DNA of 42,495 nt from Christensenella sp. UBA1750. Its GTDB lineage: Bacteria; Bacillota; Clostridia; Christensenellales; UBA1750. A program made the position numbers and the translations under genes. The notes below the pieces were generated by a model that saw only the letters and a program-made list of their open reading frames with translations, was not told where the DNA came from and searched no databases. This document shows positions 7,073 through 14,706 of the stretch, one piece after another; position 1 is the stretch's first letter; each line of letters opens with the position of its first letter. The stretch covers positions 1 to 42,495 of the forward strand of contig DCHO01000003.1 in assembly GCA_002315655.1 (NCBI GenBank). Reading direction: 5' to 3'.

Positions 7073-8455
7073 TTACTTTTCTTGCGCCTCAGCAGCCGCG
7101 GCGATCTTGGCGGCGGACTTATCAATGGCCTTCTTGCCGCCGAAGCAATAGTAATAGACGGCGATGGCGGCCATTCTTGCGAAGGAGGCCAGCAGGAGCG
7201 AGATGAAAATGCCGTCGGAATTGCCGGTTCTGACCGCCAGGAAATACCCGAACACGATGCGGGTGAAGCACCCGAACTGCGCCGTGATCATCGGCACAAT
7301 GGACTTGCCCGCCGCACGCATGGCGTTGAGCAGAACCCGGTCAATACCGTTGAAGATGGGCACATAGCACATAATCATAATGCCCCGGGCGGCGATCTTT
7401 ACCGCATTTTCATCCTGCGTAAAGAGCTTCGGCACAAAGTTATGCGTCAACAGCAGCAGCCCGCAGATGACCGCGCCCAGCGAGCACAGGAACACAATCG
7501 ACTCCGTAATGCCCTTATACACACGCTTCATCTGACGGGAGCCGATGCACTGTGCCACAAAGGTGCACACCGCCGAGGACACCGCCGCAATCGGGATATA
7601 GCTGAAATTGTCGATCTTATCCACAATGGTGTTCGCCGCGGCAAAGGTCGCGCCGAAGGAGTTGACATAGGACTGCATGAACAGTGCCGCCAAGGTGTTG
7701 CCGATGTTCTGTATGCCCGCGGGAAGCGCCACGTTCGCCAGCGCTGCCGCCTCGGCCTTCGCAATGCGAATGCCCTTCAAATGCACCTTCGCGCCGTAGT
7801 TGTTGCGGTTGATGCGAATCACAATGCCCATGCCGGAGATAAACTGGGAGATCGCCGTGGCCGCAGCCGCGCCCGCCACGCCAAGCCCCAGAACAGCCAC
7901 CGCCAGCAGATCAAGCACAAGGTTTAAAATGGCGCACAGCAGCAGGAAGATGAACGGCCAGGTGGAGTCGCCCATGCCGCGCAGCACCCCGGAGCCGATG
8001 TTGTAAATGAGGTTGCCCGCCGCGCCGATGAAGATAATCGTGATGTATTTATAGGCTTCCGCAAAGATCTCCTCCGGCGTGCCCAGCATGGTCAGAAGCG
8101 GCTTTGCCACCAGGTTGCCGCCCACGACCAGAATCGCGCCGGAAATGAGCGTCACCGCCGTGATGGTGTTGAGTGCCGCCTGCAAATGCTCGTTGTCCCG
8201 CGCCCCCACCTTCTGCCCGGTGACGACGGCCGAGCCGGTCTGCAAGCCCACTAAGAACATATTGATGATGGAAGCCGAGGGCGAGCACGCCGCCACCGCC
8301 GCCAGCGCGTTTGCGCCGATGAACTGCCCGACGATGATGGCGTCCACCACGTTGTAAAGCTCCGTCACCACCGCGCCCAGCAGAATGGGCAGCGAAAAGA
8401 GCATCAGCTTCTTAAAGATCGGACCCTGCGTCAGGTCCATCTGCGTCCTTGCCAT
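7073..8455 (-). CDS. MATE-family multidrug/metabolite efflux transporter
   Basis: 460-residue polytopic membrane protein with about twelve hydrophobic helices, the normal MATE length. The N-terminus (LTQGPIFKKLMLFSLPILLG) and the following AIIVGQFIGANALAAVAA region are typical of the NorM/DinF-like MATE group, which exports cationic compounds by Na+ or H+ antiport. Substrate cannot be predicted. The start at 8455 has GGAGG 7 bases upstream; an earlier in-frame start at 8479 precedes this site and is less likely. Confidence 0.9.
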   Translation of the reverse strand: MARTQMDLTQGPIFKKLMLFSLPILLGAVVTELYNVVDAIIVGQFIGANALAAVAACSPSASIINMFLVGLQTGSAVVTGQKVGARDNEHLQAALNTITAVTLISGAILVVGGNLVAKPLLTMLGTPEEIFAEAYKYITIIFIGAAGNLIYNIGSGVLRGMGDSTWPFIFLLLCAILNLVLDLLAVAVLGLGVAGAAAATAISQFISGMGIVIRINRNNYGAKVHLKGIRIAKAEAAALANVALPAGIQNIGNTLAALFMQSYVNSFGATFAAANTIVDKIDNFSYIPIAAVSSAVCTFVAQCIGSRQMKRVYKGITESIVFLCSLGAVICGLLLLTHNFVPKLFTQDENAVKIAARGIMIMCYVPIFNGIDRVLLNAMRAAGKSIVPMITAQFGCFTRIVFGYFLAVRTGNSDGIFISLLLASFARMAAIAVYYYCFGGKKAIDKSAAKIAAAAEAQEK

Positions 8456-8487
8456 GAAAGTGCCTCCGAAAAACCACATACCTGTCT

Positions 8488-8498
8488 ATTATAGCATA
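8488..8498 (-). promoter_or_regulatory. Extended -10 promoter of the MATE gene
   Basis: Minus strand TATGCTATAAT, an extended -10 element with no convincing -35. The same TGCTATAAT form recurs before efp, the 12765 gene, the HAD gene, yhaO and guaB. Confidence 0.55.
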
Positions 8499-8529
8499 AG
8501 TATAACACTGAAAAAGAAGAAGTGCAATG

Positions 8530-8558
8530 AAAAAGACGGGCACATTTCTGCACCCGTC
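8530..8558 (-). terminator. Terminator of the six-helix membrane protein gene
   Basis: Minus strand GACGGGTGCA, GAAA tetraloop, TGTGCCCGTC (10 pairs including G-U), then five Ts. Confidence 0.85.
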
Positions 8559-8580
8559 AAAATACCGAATATACAAATTT

Positions 8581-9105
8581 TTATCTGGCTTTTACAGCAA
8601 ACCCGGCTTCCTTATGCTCCTTGTAGCGGATGAAATAGAACGCATACAGGGCAAGGAGCAGATAGAGCTCGTCCGCCAGCCGCAGGGCGGAGAAGAAGGC
8701 CTCCCCGCGCACATTGCACTTGCAGATGTACCCGATGAGCTCCAACACAAACGCGACCACGAACAGGCAGGTGTTCTGCACGCGCCTGTCCAGCCGACCC
8801 GAGATGTAGATGAGGATGGCGGAGCTTAGGAAGTACAGGTAAGAGGTGGGCACATATCTGTCCGCACGGTACACGCCGTACAGACCGACGGCAAAGCCAT
8901 AGGCGAAAAAGAGGAACTTCATCAGGTTCCCGTTGGGCTTTTTATACCCGACGAGCCCGTAATAAATCGCGCCAAGCGAACCTACGATGGAAAAGGCGAT
9001 GGACAGCTTGTTTTCCGGCGTGAACAGCTCGATCAAGTCAATCAGCAGCACAAGCAGCATCACTGCCGTTACAATCAGCACGGGCATATTCTTCTTGGTA
9101 TTCAT
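8581..9105 (-). CDS. Small integral membrane protein of unknown function
   Basis: 174 residues with about six hydrophobic helices (roughly 8-28, 34-53, 62-80, 87-103, 111-129 and 144-160) and a basic C-terminal tail. I do not recognise the family; there are no catalytic or binding motifs, and only two cysteines cluster (CKC near 130). GGAGAAAC precedes the ATG. It follows the sugar isomerase gene across a perfect hairpin and is followed by its own terminator, so it may be expressed by read-through. Either a small transporter or a stress membrane protein would fit; this is a guess. Confidence 0.7.
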   Translation of the reverse strand: MNTKKNMPVLIVTAVMLLVLLIDLIELFTPENKLSIAFSIVGSLGAIYYGLVGYKKPNGNLMKFLFFAYGFAVGLYGVYRADRYVPTSYLYFLSSAILIYISGRLDRRVQNTCLFVVAFVLELIGYICKCNVRGEAFFSALRLADELYLLLALYAFYFIRYKEHKEAGFAVKAR

Positions 9106-9133
9106 TTGGGTTTCTCCGATCTTTTTATTATGC

Positions 9134-9170
9134 CATGTCCTCTCCGCACAGGGCGCACGGAGAGGACATG
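9134..9170 (-). terminator. Perfect 13-bp hairpin after the FucI-like gene
   Basis: CATGTCCTCTCCG (9134-9146) pairs exactly with CGGAGAGGACATG (9158-9170). No T run follows on either strand, so it may be a weak terminator or an mRNA 3' end stabiliser for the upstream isomerase gene. Confidence 0.6.
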
Positions 9171-9192
9171 AGAGTTTGTTGTGGAAAAATCC

Positions 9193-10683
9193 TTACAGAG
9201 CAAAGGGATTTTCGGTCTTATACAGCATTCCCTTGGGCTGGTTGAAGGCCACATCCTGAACGCCCAGCAGCTTTAAGGCATCGAATAAGGACTTGCCGAT
9301 GTGGTCAAAGGCCACCGCGCCGTGGTGCGGATAGTGCTTTTCCACCAGCACATGGCGGTAGAAGCGCTTCATCTCGGGGATGGCGAACACGCCGATGCCG
9401 CCGAAGGAGCGGGTGGGCACGTCGAGGATTTCGCCCTGCGCGATATAGGACTGCAGCTTGCAGTCCGCCGCGCCCTGCAGACGGAAGAAGGTGATGTCGG
9501 AGGCCTTCAAATCGCCCTCGATGGTGCCGCGAGTGATGTTGGGCTCGGAATCGGGCTCCAGAGAACGCTTCATGATGCGCTGGAAGTCCATGTGGGGATT
9601 CTTCAGATAGCAGGAAGCGGTATTGCCGCAATGGAAGCCCATGAAGGTGTCTGTCAGGGCGTACTCGGTCTGTTCCTTGATCTCCGCCTCGTACATATCC
9701 TCGGGCACGGTGTTGTTGATGTCCAGCAGGGTGGGTGCCGCGCCGGTGATGCAGCAGATGATGTACTCGGAGACCGCGCCGTAAATGTCCACCTCACAGG
9801 AGACGGGGATGCAGCGGCCGGTCAAGCGGGAGTTGACGTAGCAGGGCACGAAGCCGAACTGGGTCTGGAAGGCCGGCCAGCACTTGTTGGCGAACACAAA
9901 ATACTTCGCGGCTCCCAGGTTGTCCTGCGCCCAATCGAGCAGGGTGATTTCATACTGCGCCAATTTGGGCAGAATGCCCGCGTAGGGGTTGTTGGTGCCC
10001 AATTCCTTGGCCATGTCCGCGGCAACCTCGGGGATGCGGGGATCGTTCGCATGGGCGTTGAAGGCGGCAAACAGGTCAAGCTCGGAGTTCTCCTGAATGT
10101 TGATGCCCAAGTCAAACAGCGGCTTGATGGGCGCGTTGCAGGCGAGGAAGTCCCACGGACGGGGGCCGAAGGAGAAGACCTTGAGATTGGACAGGCCGAT
10201 CTTCACCGCCGCCACGGGCACAAAGTCCACGATCATGGCCGCGATCTCGTCCGCGGTGCCCACGGGATATTCGGGGATGTAGATGTTCTTCATAGACTTG
10301 AGGCCGATGGAATAGGAAGCATTGAGCATTCCGCAGAAAGCGTCGCCGCGTCCGTCCAGCATGGTGTCGCCGGATTCCTCCGCCGCCGCCACAAACATGG
10401 CAGGGCCGCCGAACTTGTCCGCCAGCATGGTCTCGGGGCCTTCGGGGCCGAAGTTACCCAGGAACACAACCAGCGCGTTTGCGCCGGAGGCCTTCACTTC
10501 CTCTAATGCCTTCACGGTGTCATTTTCGGTCTCAATGATGGTGGGAATGTCGATGATCTCGCCGCCGGCCTTGCGGAACGCATCCACAACGGCAGCCTTT
10601 CTCGCGGCAGAGAGGGAAATGGGGAAGCAGTCGCGGGAGGTTGCCACCAGCGCGAGCTTCACTTCGGGCAGATTATTGAACAT
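9193..10683 (-). CDS. L-fucose/L-arabinose isomerase-fold protein
   Basis: 496 residues of the FucI/AraA superfamily, which interconverts aldoses and ketoses with Mn2+. The N-terminal Rossmann-like domain (VKLALVATSRDCFP) and the FLGNFGPEGPET stretch fit the uncharacterised 'L-fucose isomerase-like' group rather than true FucI, which has about 590 residues. Candidate metal-site regions are the glutamate-rich stretch near CIPVSCEVDIYG, FMGFHCGN, and HHGAVAFDHIG near the C-terminus. The ATG at 10683 is preceded by GGAGGT; the ATG at 10701 is part of that ribosome site (ATGGAGG). It follows the Gfo/Idh and ThuA genes in the same direction, suggesting a common sugar pathway. The substrate is unknown. 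Confidence 0.75.
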   Translation of the reverse strand: MFNNLPEVKLALVATSRDCFPISLSAARKAAVVDAFRKAGGEIIDIPTIIETENDTVKALEEVKASGANALVVFLGNFGPEGPETMLADKFGGPAMFVAAAEESGDTMLDGRGDAFCGMLNASYSIGLKSMKNIYIPEYPVGTADEIAAMIVDFVPVAAVKIGLSNLKVFSFGPRPWDFLACNAPIKPLFDLGINIQENSELDLFAAFNAHANDPRIPEVAADMAKELGTNNPYAGILPKLAQYEITLLDWAQDNLGAAKYFVFANKCWPAFQTQFGFVPCYVNSRLTGRCIPVSCEVDIYGAVSEYIICCITGAAPTLLDINNTVPEDMYEAEIKEQTEYALTDTFMGFHCGNTASCYLKNPHMDFQRIMKRSLEPDSEPNITRGTIEGDLKASDITFFRLQGAADCKLQSYIAQGEILDVPTRSFGGIGVFAIPEMKRFYRHVLVEKHYPHHGAVAFDHIGKSLFDALKLLGVQDVAFNQPKGMLYKTENPFAL

Positions 10684-10788
10684 AAGTGCGTGTACCTCCA
10701 TAACGGTTTCTTAAACTAAGTTTATTGTAACACGAAACCGCCCGTTTGAAAAGAGCATTTTTTTGCGATTTATTTCAGAAAATGAAAG

Positions 10789-10820
10789 CAGACCTCCTGA
10801 AATTCAAGAGGTCTGAAAAA
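10789..10820 (-). terminator. Terminator of the Gfo/Idh gene
   Basis: CAGACCTC (10789-10796) pairs with GAGGTCTG (10808-10815), followed on the minus strand by CTTTCATTTT. It separates the ThuA-Gfo/Idh pair from the isomerase gene. Confidence 0.7.
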
Positions 10821-10824
10821 TTGC

Positions 10825-11895
10825 TTACAGCTGCACTTCTTTTCCGGTCTGCGCGGATTCGTACAGCGCGGACAGAATCTTGATCATGTTCACGCCCTGC
10901 TCCGGCTCGTAGTCCTTGGGCGCGCCGTCCAGCACGATGTCCACGAAATGATACAGCGCACGGAAGTGGCCGTTGCCCATCTCGGGCAGCTTGGGATTCA
11001 AATCCTCGATGGTGCCGTGCTCGTCCTCGGTGAAAATGGAGGCAGAGCCGTCGTCGCGCCACTTGAAGCCTGCCTTGGTGCCGCGCAGCTCCACAAAGCG
11101 CTCCTCGCGCTCGATGTTGGAAGCCCAGGAGAATTCGATCTGCAGGCAGGCGCCGTTGTCGAACTTGATAAAGCCCATGGCCAGATCTTCCACGTCAAAG
11201 GTACCGTTGGCGTTCGCCACGCCGAAGGTGGAGTGCACGGAATCGCTCTTGGCGGTGTTGTTGGCGAACTTGGAGAAGGTGGAGCCGCTGACTGCCACGG
11301 GTCTGGGGTTGCCCATCAGCCAGATGGACAGGTCGATCATGTGCACTCCCAGGTCGATGAGGGGGCCGCCGCCGGACTTGGCCTTGGTGGTGAACCAGCC
11401 GCCGCGCCCGGGAATGCCTCTGCGGCGAATCCAACCGCAGCGTCCGCAGTAGATTTCGCCGGCCTTGCCGTCCGCGATGAACTGTTTCAGATACTTGGAG
11501 TTGGAATAGTAGCGGTTGTTGCGCATACACATGAGAATTTTGCCGGAGCGCTTGTAAGCGTCGTACATCTTCTGCACTTCGGTCACGTTCATGGCGTCGG
11601 GCTTTTCGCAGAAGACATGGAGGCCGTGATCCAGCGCATACACCGCGATGATGGAGTGGAAATCGTTGGAGGTGCAGATGTCAATCGCGTCCAGCTGCTC
11701 GTTGTCAATCATTTCACGGAAGTCCGTATAGACCTTCACGCCGGTAAGGTTGCCCTTCTCAATAGCCTTTTCGCAGCGTTCGGGAATGAGGTCGCACAGG
11801 GCGACAATGGTGACACGCTCATTGAGCACATGGGCGTCGAAATGGATGTTGCCCATTCCGCCCAGACCGATCATACCAAGTCTTAAGGTTTTCAT
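10825..11895 (-). CDS. Gfo/Idh/MocA-family NAD(P)-dependent oxidoreductase
   Basis: 356-residue sugar or cyclitol dehydrogenase. The nucleotide-binding GLGGMG motif is at residues 11-16, the CEKP motif with the catalytic lysine near residue 97, and GGGPLIDLGVHMIDL in the substrate domain supplies the conserved Asp and His. Members oxidise or reduce sugars, inositols and amino sugars. Its minus-strand neighbour, the ThuA-like gene, ends 26 bases upstream. Gfo/Idh and ThuA-domain genes are often paired in carbohydrate loci. The substrate is not determinable here. Confidence 0.88.
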   Translation of the reverse strand: MKTLRLGMIGLGGMGNIHFDAHVLNERVTIVALCDLIPERCEKAIEKGNLTGVKVYTDFREMIDNEQLDAIDICTSNDFHSIIAVYALDHGLHVFCEKPDAMNVTEVQKMYDAYKRSGKILMCMRNNRYYSNSKYLKQFIADGKAGEIYCGRCGWIRRRGIPGRGGWFTTKAKSGGGPLIDLGVHMIDLSIWLMGNPRPVAVSGSTFSKFANNTAKSDSVHSTFGVANANGTFDVEDLAMGFIKFDNGACLQIEFSWASNIEREERFVELRGTKAGFKWRDDGSASIFTEDEHGTIEDLNPKLPEMGNGHFRALYHFVDIVLDGAPKDYEPEQGVNMIKILSALYESAQTGKEVQL

Positions 11896-11921
11896 AATTT
11901 CCTCCGATATTTATTCAGCGC

Positions 11922-12689
11922 CTAACCTTTAGGTGCAAATTTTTCGATACATTCTTCATCCGTGAGCACATCGAACTTCTCGTCGGGTTCCTTATATTCG
12001 CCGCTGTTGAGGAAATGCGTGTCGGTCTTGTTGACCCAGCGGATGGCGTTTTTGAGGATGCGGATGACATAAGGATTGTGGAAGGAGGGACACAGCTCGT
12101 GACCCGGATGGAAGTAGAAGATTCTGCCCTGGCCGCGTGTCCAGGTGCAGCCGCCGCGGAAGATTTCCCCGCCCTGGAACCAGGTGACGAACAGCAATTC
12201 GTCGGGCGTGGGAATGTCGAAATATTCGCCGTACATTTCCTCCGCTTCCAGCTCAAAGGACATGGGAATGCCCTGCGCGATGGGATGGGCGGGTTTTGTG
12301 CACCACACCCGCGCCCGCTCGTTGTCGCAGCGCCACTGCAGTTTGCAGGAGGTGCCCATCAGCCTGCGAAAGGGCTTGGACAGGTGCGCCGAGTGCATGG
12401 CGATAAAGCCCATGCCGCCTATAACGTGCCGGAACACGCGCTCGGCGGTGTCGTTGTCCACAAAGGCGTGGCGGCAGTGTCCCCACCACATCAGCACATC
12501 GGTGTTGTCCAGCACCTCATCGGACAGGCCGTTGAACTCGTCTTTTTCCAGCCATGCGGTTTTGATCTCAAACTCCTCATCGCGCAGCTGCTCTTTCAGA
12601 AATTCGTGAATGCCTCCGGGATACATTTTGATGGTCATTCCGTCGGTCAGTTCGTGATAGTATTCGTTCCAAATCGTAACGCGGATCAT
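11922..12689 (-). CDS. ThuA-like domain protein
   Basis: 255 residues of the ThuA/trehalose-utilisation family, which has a class I glutamine-amidotransferase-like fold. The pattern DVLMWWGHCRHAFV, GMGFIAMHSAHLSKPF and GRIFYFHPGHE is typical. ThuA in Sinorhizobium is linked to trehalose catabolism, and relatives occur in many sugar operons; the reaction in this subgroup is not settled. AAGGAGGCAAT precedes the ATG at 12689. A probable extended -10 (TGTTATACT, minus strand about 12719-12727) lies just upstream. It heads the ThuA-Gfo/Idh unit. Confidence 0.82.
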   Translation of the reverse strand: MIRVTIWNEYYHELTDGMTIKMYPGGIHEFLKEQLRDEEFEIKTAWLEKDEFNGLSDEVLDNTDVLMWWGHCRHAFVDNDTAERVFRHVIGGMGFIAMHSAHLSKPFRRLMGTSCKLQWRCDNERARVWCTKPAHPIAQGIPMSFELEAEEMYGEYFDIPTPDELLFVTWFQGGEIFRGGCTWTRGQGRIFYFHPGHELCPSFHNPYVIRILKNAIRWVNKTDTHFLNSGEYKEPDEKFDVLTDEECIEKFAPKG

Positions 12690-12764
12690 ATTGCCTCCTT
12701 GGTGATTTTTCTTTTGACAGTATAACATTGATCGGACTGCGGATTAAGGGAAAATTGCGTCTCT

Positions 12765-13265
12765 TTACCCTTTTTTCTCATTCTTAACCTGTTCCGTCTT
12801 TTCCGCTTCCCTTGTCTTTGCTTCCTCCACGGTGGGCAGGTTGAAATGCGCAAGCACGCTCTGCGCCCTGTCCGCTTCCTCCGGGGCAACGGAAAGCACA
12901 GCAACGTCGCCCTCGCGCCCACCCCTGCGGCTCAAAAAGGAGTAATAGATCGACAGCTCGCCCTTTGCCGCATCATAGGTCATGCCGTTGATGCCCGCGC
13001 CGGGAACGGACAGGTCGCAAAGCATCCCCTTTGCCAGAAAGCCGGTCTCATACACGCAGTCGCCGGAGAAAAATTCCGCAACCACGCTTTTCTGCATCCG
13101 CTTGGCTCTCCTGCTGCGAACAAGCAGTCCCACAAGCACCAGCGCCCCGGGAACGAGAATGAGCCAGCCCAAGATTTTGAGTCCATTTATCCACGGCTGA
13201 AAAACCAGAATCAGCCCCGCGATCACAAACAGGATTCCTCTGAAAACTCCCGCCTTCTGCATCAT
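12765..13265 (-). CDS. Two-helix membrane protein of unknown function
   Basis: 166 residues. Two hydrophobic helices (about 8-26 and 29-48) form a membrane hairpin, followed by an RSRRAKR basic stretch that should be cytoplasmic. The cytoplasmic part (about 55-166) has no motif I recognise and ends in a charged Glu/Lys tail. Two ATGs are adjacent; the ribosome site (GGTGAAGTGG) is weak, so either could be used. It has its own promoter. Confidence 0.7.
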   Translation of the reverse strand: MMQKAGVFRGILFVIAGLILVFQPWINGLKILGWLILVPGALVLVGLLVRSRRAKRMQKSVVAEFFSGDCVYETGFLAKGMLCDLSVPGAGINGMTYDAAKGELSIYYSFLSRRGGREGDVAVLSVAPEEADRAQSVLAHFNLPTVEEAKTREAEKTEQVKNEKKG

Positions 13266-13288
13266 ACCACTTCACCGCCTTTGCTTCG

Positions 13289-13318
13289 ATTATAGCACAA
13301 ACCGTACCTGTTGGACAA
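13289..13318 (-). promoter_or_regulatory. Promoter of the two-helix membrane protein gene
   Basis: Minus strand TTGTCC (13313-13318), 18-nt spacer ending in TGC, TATAAT (13289-13294). Confidence 0.65.
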
Positions 13319-13334
13319 CAGCAAACCTTCCGAT

Positions 13335-13382
13335 GGGCGCGGCTCACAGAAGATGGATGAACACTGCACTCACGCCGCGCCC
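13335..13382. repeat. GGCGCGGC-stem hairpin element, copy 1
   Basis: GGGCGCGGC (13335-13343) pairs with GCCGCGCCC (13374-13382). The loop begins TCACAGAAGATGGATGA. A second copy at 40944-40990 has the same stem and a nearly identical loop start (TCACAAAAGACGGATGA), so stem and loop are both conserved. Confidence 0.7.
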
Positions 13383-13425
13383 CGCAAAACGCCTCCCGCC
13401 CCTTTAGGGGTGGGAGGCGTTTTGC
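13383..13425 (-). terminator. Long terminator after the CD1247-like gene
   Basis: Twenty base pairs, including one G-U, around a TTTA loop; the stem contains CGCAAAACGCCTCCC. It directly abuts the GGCGCGGC element. Confidence 0.85.
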
Positions 13426-13441
13426 GTTCACAAACTGTCAG

Positions 13442-13933
13442 TTATTCTTCATCGGGCACGGTGGGGAACAGCTCCTTGCCGCAGTCCGGGCAGAGGTGGT
13501 CTTCTTCCAGATCGAAGTAGTTCTGGTCGTAATACACGGACGCGCCGCAGTGGGGGCACTCGTACTCTAAGAAATCCTCTCCCGCGTCCTCGTCGTCCTC
13601 GCATTGCTCGCAGTCACACTCGTCCTCGTCGTCCCAGCCATCCTCGTCCTCATCGTCCTCATCAAAATGATGGTGATGATGTCCGCAGGCGCACTCGTCG
13701 TCCTCGGGGATGCCGTAGACTTCCTCCTCCAGATCGCCCAGGTCTGAGTCCAGCTCATCCACATACTGATCCAATTCGTCCTGATGGTCGGAAACGGCTT
13801 CCAGCTCCTCGGCCATTTCTTCCATGACTTCCAGCATTTTGAGCATCATTTTGTGCTCCACTGTGTCGGCCGTCAGGTTCATGCCCTCGGCCATGCCTTT
13901 TAAGAACTCAACCTTCTTGACAACTTCACTCAT
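13442..13933 (-). CDS. CD1247-type coiled-coil/zinc-ribbon protein with acidic His/Cys linker
   Basis: 163 residues. The N-terminus (EVVKKVEFLKGMAEGM, then a Glu-rich heptad region to about residue 70) matches the 'CD1247 N-terminal domain' seen in Clostridia. The C-terminus (about 122-155) is a zinc ribbon with CPHCG and CPDCG. Between them lies an extremely acidic stretch with a natural run of five histidines (CGHHHHH), many Asp/Glu and the cysteine pairs CDC and EQC, which suggests metal binding. Function is unknown. AGGAGGG precedes the ATG. It lies just downstream of efp, an order seen in other Clostridia. Confidence 0.82.
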   Translation of the reverse strand: MSEVVKKVEFLKGMAEGMNLTADTVEHKMMLKMLEVMEEMAEELEAVSDHQDELDQYVDELDSDLGDLEEEVYGIPEDDECACGHHHHHFDEDDEDEDGWDDEDECDCEQCEDDEDAGEDFLEYECPHCGASVYYDQNYFDLEEDHLCPDCGKELFPTVPDEE

Positions 13934-13956
13934 CTTTTTCCCTCCTCATAGATTGC

Positions 13957-13990
13957 AAAAAGGGGTCAGACGCAAGCCCGACCCCTTTTT
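13957..13990 (-). terminator. Terminator/attenuator between efp and the CD1247-like gene
   Basis: AAAAAGGGGTC (13957-13967) pairs with GACCCCTTTTT (13980-13990), with T tracts on both strands. Only about 23 bases separate it from the next start codon, leaving no room for a separate promoter after it. Confidence 0.85.
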
Positions 13991-14001
13991 AAGTATTTAC
14001 A

Positions 14002-14559
14002 TTAAGCGCGCTCCATATACTCGCCGGTGCGGGTATCAATGCGGATCTTTTCACCCTGGTTGATGAAAATCGGGACAGCCACGGTGTAGCCGGTCTCCAG
14101 AGTGGCGGGCTTGGTCACGTTGTTGGCGGTGTCGCCGCGGGCGCCGGGCTCGGTCTCCACGACCTCGAGGGTGACAAAGTTAGGCGCTTCAACGGAGAAA
14201 GCGCTGCCCTTGTAGAAACGCACGGTGCAGTAGTCTTCTTCCTTGATGTAGGGCAGAGCGTCCTCGCAGACGTCCTTTCCCAGAGGAACCTGATCGTAGG
14301 TCTCGCTGTCCATGAAATAATAGAAGTCGCCATCATTGTAGGAATACTGCATTTCCTTGGTCTCGATGGTGGCACGCGGCACCTTATCGGTGGGGTTGAA
14401 GGTTCTCTCAAGAACGTGGCCGTTCATCACATTCTTGATCTTGGTGCGGACGAAAGCCGCGCCCTTGCCGGGCTTAACGTGCTGAAAGTCAACAATGTTG
14501 AACACGTCGCCATCGAGCTCGATGGTAACGCCCTTACGGAATTCACCAGCAGAAATCAT
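14002..14559 (-). CDS. efp: Translation elongation factor P
   Basis: 185 residues, the normal EF-P length, with three beta-barrel domains. It binds stalled ribosomes and promotes peptide-bond formation at polyproline. The loop HVKPGKGAAFVRTK carries K32, the residue modified in many bacteria. No modification enzyme gene is visible nearby. The C-terminal GYTVAVPIFINQGEKI and RIDTRTGEYMERA stretches are diagnostic. The start is ATG at 14559 with a GGAGGT site. Confidence 0.97.
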   Translation of the reverse strand: MISAGEFRKGVTIELDGDVFNIVDFQHVKPGKGAAFVRTKIKNVMNGHVLERTFNPTDKVPRATIETKEMQYSYNDGDFYYFMDSETYDQVPLGKDVCEDALPYIKEEDYCTVRFYKGSAFSVEAPNFVTLEVVETEPGARGDTANNVTKPATLETGYTVAVPIFINQGEKIRIDTRTGEYMERA

Positions 14560-14649
14560 ACTAAACTACCTCCATAGCGGTCGTGTTACAGAACCGTTGT
14601 TCGTAAGCGGCGTCCATCCATCGGAGCACACCCCTACATATTCTTAGGA

Positions 14650-14678
14650 ATTATAGCACATTCTTTTTTGCTTGAAAA
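14650..14678 (-). promoter_or_regulatory. Promoter of efp
   Basis: Minus strand TTTTCA (14673-14678), 17-nt spacer ending in TGC, TATAAT (14650-14655). The implied leader is about 85 nt; I see no known riboswitch in it. Confidence 0.65.
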
Positions 14679-14706
14679 GCCATTTTTCCGGGAATTAACG
14701 AGAGTT

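Noticed and set aside
13670..13690. Vector-derived histidine tag in the CD1247-like gene
   Set aside because: The five histidines lie mid-protein in a naturally acidic, cysteine-bearing linker and no vector sequence is present.
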